Part shown: positions 10,067-22,034 of the stretch, piece after piece
How positions within the stretch are numbered: position 1 is the stretch's first letter
How the letters are laid out: every line of letters starts with the position of its first letter
The notes under the pieces: generated by a model
What the model was told of the DNA's origin: nothing
Seen by the model: only the letters and a program-made list of their open reading frames with translations
The model's database searches: none
Position numbers and translations under genes: made by a program
NCBI RefSeq assembly: GCF_004379255.2
Contig: NC_056037.1
Location: forward strand, 29,423,012-29,487,011
DNA length: 64,000 nt
Direction of reading: 5' to 3'
DNA from: Salvia splendens
Lineage: Eukaryota > Streptophyta > Magnoliopsida > Lamiales > Lamiaceae

Positions 10067-12605
10067 TGTCACGCCCGCATTTCCTAAGGATAGGAAGTAC
10101 GGTGGACCGCGACTAGGGGGGGGATAAAGAAGCGGGGAAGAAAGGGGGGGGTAACAAGAATATTTGACCCAAAACATTTAATAAAAGGAAATTCAATTCA
10201 AAACAAAGTACTGTGACGACATTCTTGAGTTAAAGTATTCAGAGTTTTAAATGAAAACATCGTGACGGTTTACAAGCAGCGGAAAAGACCCAAAGACAGA
10301 TGATGCCGGGTATGACGACACGACACCATCCAAAAGATAAAAACACACTTTGGCTTTAACTGCTCAACATCCGTCCTCCCCATCGCCGCTCAACCTGCAC
10401 ATTAAGAAAACAACATGCAGGGCTGAGTACTTAATGCACTCAGTGGACACACGCCAAAAACAAAGTTTGTCATGCCATAACAGTGTAACATTGGGGTTTT
10501 GAGTATAATGAAAATAACCCAAGTACACAAAACACATTTCATAAATTCGACTGCGCAGTCATTTTCCGATATTGCCACCCTTATTCCATCAATCATACAC
10601 TATCTGATCCAAACCATGACAAGGGGCGTGGCCACACCCCAGGTCATCTAGACCGGCCAACTTGCTCTCAGATGGCACCCAGTCTCGTGTACACTAGCCT
10701 GAGGGTTCGCAGCCCAACAGACCCGAATTCGATTAAACATATGTGGTAAACCACTTCAGATAGGTTTCAAAACAAAATAATTGGCAAGACAAACAGTTCA
10801 CCTCCATAAACATTTCCGGAACAAAGTCCGTATTTAAAGATAACCCACATAAAAGTAGGGTAGAAAAGCCCACCTCGATTGCTTAGCTTTTAAAACAGTT
10901 CCCTTCAACCACACTTTCCTCGAAAAAGATCACCCTTTTGAAAGATAAATAATATCATGATTAGAGTCAGGGTAAACGAGGTTTAAACGACAATGCATGA
11001 TTCCTACGTGGACGACTTCAACATCTAGCACGTTACACGTACATACACTTAACAACATATTACAAAACAAACACACAAAGCCACACGTTCAAAACACACC
11101 CCGCACGCAAACGACGTACCCAAAACGCGCACACGACACACGAACACAGCACTCCAAGCCCTGGCATACCCTTACTGTGCAACGGCTCACTTGGCTCGGA
11201 AAAGGTTCGGAAAAAGCTCGGAAAAAGGATCGGCGTCTCGGCCTGGCTCGGTGTCTCGGCCGCCTGGCTCGGCACCTCGGCCGACCGTCTCGGCCGCCTG
11301 GCTCGGCACCTCGGCCGACCATCTCGGCCGCCTGGCTCGGCACCTCGGCCGCCTGGCTCGGCACCTCGGCCGACCGTCTCGGCCGCCTGGCTCGGCACCT
11401 CGGCCGACCTTCTCGGCCGCCTGGCTCGGCACCTCGGCCGCCTGTCTCGGCACAGCTCGGCACCTGTCTCGGCACAGCTCGGCACTTGTCTCGGCATAGC
11501 TCGGCACCTATCTCGGCACAGCTCGGCACCTCGGCCGACCATCTCGGCCGTCCGGCTCGGCACCTCGGCCGACCGTCTCGGCCGCCTGTTCGGCACCTCG
11601 GCCGACCATCTCGGCCGTCCGGCTCGGCACCTCGACCGACCGTCGTCGGCCGCCTGCTCGGCACCTCGGCCATCTTATGCTCGGCACCTCGGCCGTCTGT
11701 TCGGCACCTCGGCCATCTGTTCGGCACCTCGGCCGCTGGTTCCGTGTACACTCACTTTCCTTCAACTTCCGATTCTCAAACCCTATACGACATTCCCACC
11801 ACGCATTCTACGTCCCAAAACACACCCAAACACCTGGATCATCCCTTCAAAACTTCCCACCAGCCTGCCCTAGCCGGACCCTAGATCTCTCGGCCAACCC
11901 ACACAAAACCCTTGAGCCAAACACAGATTTTCCCGAGCCATCTCTTGGCCAAACACACCCACATTCATCACAAAAACATATCACTCAGAATCACGCCAAA
12001 AGCACATGAAAACATCTCCCAAAACATACAACACGCAGAACTGCGCAGTTTACTTGCAAAATCATAATAAATTCATACGACATCCAAAGAGGCTGAAAAT
12101 TACACACCACACAGAAGACACACCAAAGTTTATACAGTTAAAAAATCGTACCAAAAGGAGGTCGTTTGCTCAGTCAAAAAGGGGTCGGAACCCACTGTCA
12201 GTTATCACCGAAAACATGTTCAACACAAGCACATAGCCACAAATCCTACTCAACATCTAACCCATCCAAAAACGTCCTATATGCATGAGTTTTCGAATTA
12301 AACAAGGGTTAGGGGTTACCTTCCCCGGATGGTTCAAACGAAACGCAAAAGCTTTACTTCCTTTTCCGACTCCGATTCACGACGAAGGAGGGTATCACCT
12401 TGAGGAATTCAAGACGATGATGAGAGGGAGTGAATGAAAAAGATGAGAACCGAGAGGGAGAAGGAGAGAGGGAGCTTACCGGTGTTGAGAGCAATTGCAA
12501 GAGAGAAAGGAGAGAAAACGATGTGGGGAGAGATTGGAAAGGGAAAGATGTATCGGTTAAGAGGGAGTGGGGGAGGTTGAGAAATTAGTGGGGAGGGGGT
12601 GAGAA

Positions 12606-12649
<44 letters not shown>

Positions 12650-12846
12650 TTTTAATTAGGATTTTTAAAAACATGGCTTAATTAATTATTTAATTACATT
12701 TAATTTGCCTAGGTAGAAAATACCACATCCACAACAATCAAATAAACACAAAATATTTTCCACACCAAATTTTAAACACAAAAACATAGAAAAGAATTTC
12801 ATCCTTAATTAAAAGAATAAAATTCCACAAATTTTCGGGTATTACA
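10067..12846 (-). repeat. 5' LTR of the Tekay element (complete, 2780 bp)
   Basis: On the plus strand it runs from TGTCACGCCCGC to GGGTATTACA, so it has the TG...CA ends. It is bounded by the primer binding site on one side and YAK1 intron sequence on the other. It contains the GC-rich array (about 11200-11745) and a GA microsatellite. Confidence 0.92.
11200..11745. repeat. GC-rich tandem array inside the 5' LTR
   Basis: Counterpart of 2590-3125. The same CTCGGC-based units are present with small differences in unit order and single-base indels. It yields overlapping Arg/Pro/Ser-rich frames on both strands that are composition artefacts. Confidence 0.9.
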
Positions 12847-13104
12847 GATTAACTAGCAGAACCAGACCTTAAGGGAATCGCCGTAAGACGTTTGGGTAAT
12901 TGAAAGTTTCCAAATAACTGAAGAGTAGATAGGGGCTTTCATTTAAAAAAACTGAAACATGACCAAACAAAGATAATAATTGAAACTGAAACGTAAGGAT
13001 CGAAGGTAAACATCTCCAGAAACATAAACCTCAACCTTTGCTTTTCACTTGTCAAAAGATTAGCTAATTAAATTCCAAGAAAGAAAGAGGATGATGTATC
13101 ATAC

Positions 13105-16100
13105 CCCAGAATTTTAATCATCCTCCGCAAAAGATCATACTCTGAAACTCCTGGAAACAATGGGAGCCAAGAAATAACTCGGCAACAATGCACCCAAGTG
13201 ACCACATGTCAATAGCTGTGGTGTACCTATGCAAGGTTAAGGTCTACAAAAGTATCGTTTTTGCATCATAAAGAATTGATGGAATGGGTAGAAAGCATAA
13301 TAAAAATATAATAACAGAGCAGAGGAGAAGAAGAAAATAAATGTAGCCCAAGAATTTAGTTCCTCAAACCAATGTGACTTATTAAACACTTGCTTTCCTT
13401 TTTCCCAAAGAAGTACTGTGATTAAGATTAGCTTCTCAATTAAGGTAAGATCCATGGTCCCGGTCTACCAACAAAAACAGATTAGTTTTTTGATGGGGTG
13501 GGGGTGGGGGTGGGGGTTTATATCATTTTCAAGGATACTGGTATCCAAGAAGAACTTCTGGTGATCTGTAGTACCGACTCTGCAAACAAAAAGTTTAATA
13601 GCTTATCAAACTAAACCAAAATTGGTATCAACAAGTTTATAAATCCCAAAATGAGAATTACTTACCTGTATATAAGAATAAACAGTGCGATCTTCTCTAC
13701 AAGCTGATCCAAAGTCTATGATTTTGATTTCTGGTGGCTTCACACTGTCAAGGTTATGACTCAATCATTTAGAAATATAAGGAAAACAAGATGCATTCTT
13801 TTTTTTTGGGTTCAAATCATCAAGGAGTAGCTCACCTTGTAGATAACAGAATATTTTCTGGCTTTAGATCACAATGAATTATGCCAGCGTCTTTCATAAG
13901 AGCCAATCCCCGCAATATCTAGAATGACAAGAAATCAACCTTATAACACATTGACAAATTCAACAGTATATTTCATGAATGAACTTTCTTAATATCCACG
14001 CTCAGCTTTGATAAAGGAAAATGTATAACCTGTTTTGAGAATAACTGCACGATGCTCAACGACAATCCTTTAAAATGATTCAGCTTGATAAGCTCATACC
14101 TGATACAAGATTCTCAAGGCAATGCAGCTAAGCTCCCCGGGTGTGATCAAGCAAAAAAATACTAATCTCTAAATGAAATATTTGTGGACCAATAACTTAC
14201 AGATTAACATCAAGAAGCTCAAAGACAATGCACAAGTGATTCTGATGTACAAAGTAATCATATATCCGAACAATGTGGTTCTTATCCTCAGGATCAAACT
14301 TCTTATTTAACTACACAAAGAAACAAAAGGCTGAAAATCTACCACAAAGAGTTTTAGTTGAACCAGAAAAAATGACAAAACCAAGTACAGAGCAGGCTTA
14401 CTGTTGTTAGGATAGCAACTTCAACAAGTGCCTGCTGGTAAAAAGCAGGTAAATTTTTTATTATCTTCACAGCAACAAAACTGTTCATTTCTGCTACCCA
14501 ACACTTAGCAACCTGCCCAAATGTACCTTGGCCTAGAACATCCTTCACAACATACCTGCATACAGAAGTAGATGAAAAAAATCATTTGCCAACAGACAAG
14601 TGAGAAGCAGAACCACTAAAAGGGGAAAAAGAGGTGTGAAAAATGGCAGACGTCAAATAATTTTTGATAACATGTAATAAACTTTAGTAAAAGAATATCC
14701 TTTTTTGCAAATTCATACAGGCAGAATGCCAGAATCAAGACGATCGATCCAGTTTTAAGTTGCTTTTTCATTATTGCTGAGTGATGATTAGATAGCTACA
14801 GCAATACTTATATCATTGCGAGCCATTCCTTGAATTATTTAGCCATTTTCCATGTTCCATGACATTAGGTTGTCCTTGCGACACTTGGTTTAAAATATCG
14901 GGCAATTACTGACAGGAAGATGTTTTATTCAAACAATTATGTTGAGCACGGCAAAAAATATCTTCATGCGAATTCAGTAGCAAGACAGGGTAAACTAACT
15001 GTGACAATTAGAAACCCTACAGTATGTGTACAACAGTACAACACTAATGGCATCTTGATATACAACCAGAAATTAGGTTGGTGCATTAGTCATAAAAAAA
15101 AGCAGTCATTCTGTTTACTTTCCACCTGCTAAGTGTTAAAACAAACTACAAAAAGACAATATTCTGATAAGTGTTTGTATTATGCAAGTAACCCACTACA
15201 GGTTCAAAATGTATCATCTTGAGTTCAAAATATTTAATGATTTAAATATGGAATTAATGCTACCAAAAAGGCAAGTATTTCTTCAAATCCTTAAGCAAAT
15301 TGCCCAGACACTGAGATACGCATACCTTTGATTTATGTTTGAGTTAACCAGGGAATAATTTACGGTAAGGATTAGGTCTGAATGTTCATTATCGCAGCCA
15401 TCATTCAAAAGTCCAGTTGATGGTGACGTCAAGAACCTCTTTAGATTCAATTCTTCTGAATAACGGAACAGAGGGTTGCATAATTGATATATCTCAACAA
15501 TATCCTTAGTCAAGCGGGCAACCAACTGCAACCAAACAAAAAGAAAATTCTAAAATGGATCTACTAGTTTAACAAAGGGTACAGAAAGCAAATAAATTCC
15601 ATGCAAAAAATGACAGAATACAGATAAGGAGCATGCCAAAAAAATAATAGTTGCAACTTGGATGGAGAAAACAAGGGCAGGAGAAAACAAGGGCAGGAGA
15701 AAACAAGGGCAAAACCAGAAAGGAGATCAATTTCTAGGCAGAGGATATAATATAACACCACCTGACAATAAAATTGATAATCATAACCTGCCCCTGTAAT
15801 TTGCAAATCAGTTCCTATATATAACTAGAATATATTGTTCTCCTACCCTCCTTCCCAGTGAGGCAGTTTCTGACTTTCTGTGTTATCCCAAAAACAATTG
15901 CCTTTCTTCAAGTAAACATGGTAATGAGGTTATATGAGGACTCGACTATTAAGGCTTCAGAAATTCGTTCTTGCTTTGTCTCAACAAAACGCCTGATGCT
16001 CTATCCGAAAACTATGCCCAAGCACAGTTTAGTTATGTGATTATAGTACTTTGGAATTGATTTGTTATAAAGGACTTAAACGTACTCCCTGTGTTTGTAC

Positions 16101-16607
16101 AACCACAGTCATACGACTCATACCTTACCCGTCGCATACCTACTCATTTGAATTTATCTATAAATACTGATACAATGAGTAGTATTTATTCAACAAGTTT
16201 ATTTGGGGCCCAACAAGTGAATGGTCTCCATCTTTAGTTTTCCTAATTACTTTGATGGCCTACTTTGTTCTTAATTTTCATATACTGCCTGATGTTGAAT
16301 GCAACCTATAAATTTCTGTGATCTATTATAGTACGGTGGTGCACATGATTAGTGAAATTAGGAAATACTACACTGTTTGCTGTGACAGATGAAAAAACAA
16401 TAAGAGTGATGGACGGAGAAATCATACCGGTCTTCTAACGACAACTCGCAAATGTTGAGGGTTGGTATTAGTGTGGAGAGTTGGGGAATAAGGGCGGAAG
16501 GCAAGCGGCCTAGGGCGCCATGATGATGAGGAAGACGAAGATGTTGGACTCTCGCTGAGTTGAGGGGATTCAGCTTCCCTAGTAGCAGTAGTGGAGCCCT
16601 CTTCCAT
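13105..16607 (-). pseudogene. YAK1: YAK1-type dual-specificity kinase (DYRK family), 5' half only, frameshifted
   Basis: Nine exons can be placed from frame and splice sites: 16607-16428, 15525-15326, 14555-14402, 14310-14201, 14099-14030, 13918-13836, 13744-13666, 13579-13539 and 13226-13105. The N-terminus (MEEG, Ser-rich, then Leu-Arg-Val-Val-Val-Arg-Arg-Pro) and the kinase core match plant YAK1. The core has a glycine loop Gly-Gln-Gly-Thr-Phe-Gly, Ala-Val-Lys-Ile-Ile-Lys, catalytic His-Cys-Asp-Leu-Lys-Pro-Glu-Asn, Asp-Phe-Gly and the activation loop Tyr-Ser-Tyr-Ile-Gln-Ser-Arg-Tyr-Tyr-Arg-Ser-Pro-Glu. Known plant YAK1 links TOR signalling to growth and ABA responses. Exon 9 lacks one base at about 13166, breaking the frame after Leu-Phe-Leu-Gly. 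The next intron runs into the Tekay 5' LTR at 12846 and no later exon is found. About 347 of some 950 residues are present, so the product is probably not an active kinase. Confidence 0.9.
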
Positions 16608-18073
16608 AACCTAATCCTCCCTCTATTCTATTCTATTGATAGATTTATAGATAGATAGAACAATGATTCAGTTGAAATTCATAAATTATGGTTTACTCCT
16701 CCAGCATATTCTATCGGAAGATTGTAATCCCATCCTCCTCCACTCACTCAAGAAACAAAATTCAGAATTAGGCACATAAAAACAACACATATACAAAAAT
16801 TTCTTCTTCTTCTCTTCTTTTTCTGATAAAAAAATATGAATGTGAAGGGAAAAAGGAGGCGATCCAGCTGAGGCCTCAAAAGAGAGAAATCGGTGAGGTA
16901 GCAGCAAGAATGATAATCGATTGAATGAATCTGAATTGGCAGAGGCGAGGCGAGGCGTGGTGTTGCTGAGAAACAGAGGGGAAGAAGGAGAAGATGCTGT
17001 AAATTGCGTATTAGTTTTGTTTTGGCGGAGAGCAGTAAATCAACTACTGTTACTCTACTGACTAATATTAACAGCAGTAATTTTGTTTTCTCAATCTATT
17101 TTGTTAGAGATTTCCACAATTTCACATCATGCTTATCTTATTTAAGCTGCACAAATCTATACGTATATATAGGATAGACATATTAATCATTAGTTAATTA
17201 ATCTGGGTTAATTTTACAAATACATATTAAACTAAGTGTTATGTATTAAATTGATTGATATTAAAGTTTAATTTATTGTAAAATAAGTACTCCTATTAAA
17301 TTTAATATTTTTATAATGTTTATGATTTATTTTAATTTACTTATTTAGGACACATCATTCTTCGTTGGCTGCGACCAAAGTATTTCTGTTATTCCACGCA
17401 CGAACCCTATAAAATTTTATGCAATGAATACCAAGAAAGAGGATATAAACTAGTCACTTGGCCATAACTAAATTGAATCATTCCTTTTAAGAAAAAAATA
17501 TATAATAATATTATTTTATTTATTCTCGTATTTCATTTATTTTTTTTATCTTTCTTAATTTATTTCTCTCCTGTTTTTATTTTATCTTCATTTAAGTATT
17601 TAACATAATTTCTTAATTTTCGTGTTAAAAAGAATTCTATTCATTCTAATTAAATAGAGTCATTATTTCATTTTTTGATAAACAATAAAATATTCAATCA
17701 CTATTATTTTATTTACTCTTTTGCTTTATTCTTTTTGTCTCTTACTTTATTTTATCTTCATTTTATCTTTATTTTGTCTCTTACTCTTTTGCTAACGTGG
17801 TAATCCCCCGTTCCAATTCCACCTGGTTTGTGTGTTTGTATTGTGTATGAACAATTATTGGTAGCAAATTGTAGTGGAATTGCATTAGGTTGATATAATT
17901 TGAAATATTATAATCATTTTATAGGTAAATGAATATGAATTTAAAAATTATATCACAATGTATTCGAATTTGATATATTTACTATTAGTTCAACTCACAT
18001 ACTCATATTATATTTCTTATTGTGTTTTGACCTAATTTATTCTCACTGTACTAAAAATCTAAAAAGTTTTGCA
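16608..18073. other. YAK1 5' leader/promoter region and AT-rich spacer
   Basis: From 16608 to about 17000 the sequence is a mixed leader/promoter region of the YAK1-type gene, with pyrimidine and GA stretches. Beyond that it is AT-rich with no supported ORF, RNA gene or clear repeat. Transcription start and TATA box could not be fixed. Confidence 0.4.
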
Positions 18074-18564
18074 AAATGAATTGGGTTATTAGTCTATAAA
18101 TACATGAACTTTCAATTTTTTCTACTTTTTCCCCCGAACTTTATTTTTTTGAATATAAATCTATGAACTTTGGACTTTTTTTATTTTTCCCCCCATTGAA
18201 GAATTCCGATCAAATTGAAGTTGATGTGGAAAATGCATATTATTTTATTACATATGTGGCAAAAAAATAGAATAAATAAAATCTGACTTGGATAATAAGA
18301 AAACCCTTCATATTCATCACTTTTTTACCACCATGTTTCTCACCCTTTCACCTTTCTCACCCTTTCACCATTACTTCTGTAAATATTTTTTCTTTTCTTG
18401 GACGAGCACATTCATTTTTAAATGATGGATAAAGTTGTTGGTGGTCCCAAGTCATCCAAATCTTCTGGAGAAAAGTTGCATAGGTAAGTTATGTGATTAA
18501 TTTTGGAGTATTAAACTATGTTTTTGGTAGGGTTTGGTGATTTTCTTATTTTTTTTGTTGGGGG

Positions 18565-19733
18565 ATGCTTACTCTCAACACGTTTGATAATATGCCTAAA
18601 AAGGATTTATTATTGTGGTGCTCAAAACACACTTCCAGCAAACACACAAACACATGCCTGATTTATATTAAATGGCAAGTGTTTACTAAGTATGATGCAA
18701 CTGTGCTCCACTCTCTTATTTGCAGTGATGAATTTGCCATTTATTTTCATTATGGAGGTGGTTTTGAAGACGTAGATGATGTTAAAAATTATATTGGGGG
18801 AGAATTTATTGGGAGATATGGCTTTGATTCTGATAAATTTGGCTATTTTGACCTTGAGGAAGAAGTTAAAAAATTAGGCTTTATGTCATGGTCTAAGATG
18901 TGCTACAAAATTCCTGATCGAAATTTGTATGTGATTATAAAATCTGATAAAGAAGTTATGCAAATGTTGACATATCTTTCTCACATAATTAGAACAGTTA
19001 GTATATTTATAGATGGTGGGAGGAGATTGGAAGATGGATTTGAGGAGAAAAGTCAGGAAGTAGCTGCTGAAAATATTGGGAAAAAATGTGGGTGACGATG
19101 AAGAGTCGAGTTGTGATATAGATTTGAATTATTATCCATCTGAAAGTGAAGACATTGACAATGAGCTAACTGATACCGAACTGTTTGACGAGAATGACAT
19201 TGTTGTAAAAGAAAGGAACATAGTGGCATATGATGATATCACTAAACTCCTTGAAGGTTGTGTTGGCAATGATGATAATGAGAATATTTCCGATTATGCA
19301 AGCTCTGATAGCGATGTGCATTCATTTGAAAGTGATGACAATGATGATGATATTGGCCATTTTAAGTGTAGGAGAATGAGAGTTGTTTATAATCCTAAAT
19401 GTGATCATAGAATCTTAAATATTAGGTTCAGGATGCAATTTCAGGATGTGTCTGAGTGTAAAGAGGCTCTTACGACTTGTGCTATAGAGGCCGGAAAATT
19501 TATACACTTTAAGAGGGTTGAAAAGGATCGCTTAGAAGCCAAATGCAATCCACCTTGTCCTTGGAGGGTTTATGCTAGTGTTGTGAGAGATAAAAAGATT
19601 GTTGAAATCAAGGCATATGATGGTGAACATGATTGTCCTAGGGATATGAATAACAAGCTTATAAGTTCAAAATGGATTGCCAAAAAAATACTTGAATGTG
19701 TTTAGATTGCGACCAAACTTTAGCGTGAAGGAT
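18565..19733 (+). pseudogene. MULE transposase, N-terminal part with MuDR DNA-binding domain
   Basis: Two overlapping frames (18565-19095 and 19076-19705) encode a plant mobile-domain-like N-terminus, an acidic linker with many Asp/Glu/Ser, and then the MuDR N-terminal domain. That domain has Phe-Gln-Asp-Val-Ser-Glu-Cys-Lys-Glu-Ala, Cys-Asn-Pro-Pro-Cys-Pro-Trp-Arg-Val-Tyr-Ala and Glu-His-Asp-Cys-Pro, a WRKY-GCM1-like zinc-binding fold. The frame shifts at about 19090 and again near 19700. Past the second shift the reading Leu-Arg-Pro-Asn-Phe-Ser-Val-Lys-Asp-Leu continues to 19738, where the solo LTR cuts in. A possible upstream first exon starts at 18424. Confidence 0.85.
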
Positions 19734-19738
19734 TTAGC

Positions 19739-22029
19739 TGTAACATCCCAAAATAGGCTTAGACGGAATTTGCTATTCCAATTATAAAGTTGATAAATTA
19801 TGTTTCCAATGGATGATTATATATTGCAAATAATAATAATAATTGATAAAATATAACTTATTTATTGGAAATGGTAGGGAATATTATTTGGTGTTATACT
19901 AGTCAATTTTTGGAGTTAAATTAGTGGTCAAAATAAGAGTACATAAATTGAATGAACATAGTAATATAAGATAGATTAAAGAATTTTTTTTAATGAATTT
20001 GTGTGTCGTAATATAAATTTTTCCTGTTGAAACTATACATACCGAAAATTAAATTGCTGCATTAACAATGAGTAGGATTTCAAGTTTATTTATTTATTTA
20101 TTTTTGTCTTGAACAATAAAGAAGAATCTAAAATTTTTATTAAGGGTATGGTATAATTAGATTTATAGTTATGGTATTAATAAATGAAAAATATCATATC
20201 CATACACTTGGAAGTGCCAATTTGTTTTATCTATGGGAAGCTAAAAAGTTGTCTCGATTTGTTTAAAATATGAGTATAAGAAAAATATAGAACAAAGATA
20301 TTATGCGTAATAACTTTTTTTATAGAACACTTGTTTGAATATCAACCACAAATTAAATAATCAGATATATGAGTCATATATATGTATAGAGGCACTTATA
20401 TATATTGGGGGGGGAGAGGAAACCATTTCCAACCTGTCCCAACACCTCCCAAACACTATATTCATATTCCTGAATTTTTAATTTGATATTTTAGCATGTA
20501 ATCGAACCTTTTTTAGCAAAATCATTGCCAAGTTAAGGTATGTCTTCCATCATAATCAAGTTTTAGTTTATTTGTGGATGAAATTTTGGATGTGGCTTAG
20601 TACGTAGGGTATTGACTATTTTAATTTTTAATATAATTGATAGAAAGGTGATATGTAGTCAATATAAAAAAATGTGATGACAATTGAGTAGAAGGTAATT
20701 GAAATTTTAAACGGATATGAAATTACTAAGTAGGATAAAAAGGTTGAATTGTTATGGTTTATTGTTGGTATTAGATATAGATATTTGTTATAGTATGTGA
20801 TTGAGCATAAAATGAAATATAATCTGATAAGTATTTAGAATAAATATTATGTTGTTGAGATGATCGAAAATTATGAGACGTAAGACTATATGCTTTGAAT
20901 TTTATTAGATCAAATTAATTATGAATATAAGATCAAATATTGATTCGATGCATAACATGATGTGAATCATTGGAAATTTTCTTAAGGACTCCATATATAG
21001 AAATGTAGAATTAAAACTAGAAAATAAAACTAGATAATGAAATAGAACTATAAATAGAGTTTATAGAATAAAATGGAGATCATGGGATTAATAGGAGTTG
21101 TATATGATAAAGAAATAAGTCAAGAGGCTCTCTGCATTAGTTGGAAAGGGAGATAGTATATGAATAGTAAATGAAACATATGATATTAAATGGGTTATAC
21201 GTGGATTATATGAAGATAATTGTTTGAATTGAATCATAGTCGATAATTAAATGGTAATGGTATTTTGTAAATTGGAGTGCATTTAAATATGGTTGTGTCC
21301 CATGCTTGGTTCATTTAGTGTGTATAATTGGTATGACATACTACTGTGGTGGTGCTACATAAAATAAAAAAACGTGATGTTCCTCATAGGGACTATACGA
21401 TATGGTGTGACTTTCGCCTTATATTGGCTAAAGCGCCTGTTGTTGGGCTATATGTGGCTTTCGCCCTATACGGGCTATATGCGCCCGCTATTGGGCTATA
21501 TGGTATGACCGGCTCTCGCCCTATACGGGCTATATGCGCCCGCTATTGGGCTATATGGTATGACGCGGCTTTCGCCCTACACGGGCTATATGCGCCCGCT
21601 TTTGGGCTATATGGTATGACCGGCTCTCGCCCTATACGGGCTATATGCGCCCGCTAATGGGCTATATGGTATGACATGGCTTTCGCCTTATAAAGGCTGT
21701 AAGTGCTTGCTATTGGACTAAATGGTTGTTGTTGCGTACCTATATTTATACTGAACATGTTAATCGATTTTATGTGACTTCATTCTTGGATATAGGTGCA
21801 ATATGTGTGACAAGCAATGACTGTGGGATATGGTTGAGAATTATATATGTCGTGTGAGTCAATGTCATACTATTCAATCCAACTAGGGCTGATCCAGACA
21901 TATTTATAAGTAAATTTATTATGATATTTTTATGATTGGAAATTGATTTTTAAATTACCACGATTTATAGTACCAGAACTGCAACGTTATCTATTTAATT
22001 TGGTTGCCAAATGAGTAGAGGGCGTTACA
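19739..22029. mobile_element. Solo LTR inserted in the MULE transposase
   Basis: Begins TGTAACATCCC and ends GGGCGTTACA, so it has TG...CA ends. It is flanked by the exact 5-bp duplication TTAGC (19734-19738 and 22030-22034). No second LTR, primer site or polyprotein is present, so it is a 2291-bp solo LTR left by LTR-LTR recombination, or a very large non-coding unit. The start motif resembles Ty3/gypsy chromovirus LTRs, but it shares no obvious sequence with the Tekay LTRs at 1699-12846. Removing it restores the transposase reading across Lys-Asp-Leu-Ala-Met-Asn. Confidence 0.88.
21405..21700. repeat. Tandem repeat inside the solo LTR
   Basis: Four to five units of about 60 bp share CTTTCGCCCTATACGGGCTA and GGGCTATATGGTATGAC. 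The outermost units are more diverged. The open frame through it (21346-21657) is a by-product of the repeat. Confidence 0.8.
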
Positions 22030-22034
22030 TTAGC

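Larger units (their letters stand above)
1699..12846 (-). mobile_element. Tekay-type (chromovirus) Ty3/gypsy retrotransposon, degenerate, 3' LTR truncated
   Basis: Order on the minus strand: 5' LTR (12846-10067), tRNA-iMet primer binding site (10063-10051), an extra ORF (9470-8949), gag, protease, RT, RNase H, integrase, chromodomain (ending 4242), polypurine tract (about 4214-4199) and 3' LTR (4198-1699). A C-terminal chromodomain and an iMet primer site are typical of the Tekay/Del chromovirus clade. Gag-pol is split over several frames, so the copy is not autonomous. The LTRs differ by many small indels. The outer ~238 bp of the 3' LTR is missing, so the target-site duplication cannot be checked; the candidate on the right is GATTA (12847-12851). 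The insertion lies in an intron of the YAK1-type gene and in the same transcriptional orientation. Confidence 0.92.

Noticed and set aside
10997..11884. 295-aa and other ORFs in the right LTR
   Set aside because: Same array as in the left LTR; composition artefact.
1699..12846. Two separate retrotransposons suggested by the two GC-rich blocks
   Set aside because: Primer site, polypurine tract and domain order show that they are the two LTRs of one minus-strand element.
16686..16907. 73-aa minus-strand ORF upstream of the YAK1 start, possible uORF
   Set aside because: No conserved residues are recognised and the transcription start is unknown, so inclusion in the mRNA cannot be shown.
21346..21657. 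103-aa repetitive ORF
   Set aside because: Translation of a ~60-bp tandem repeat within a solo LTR.
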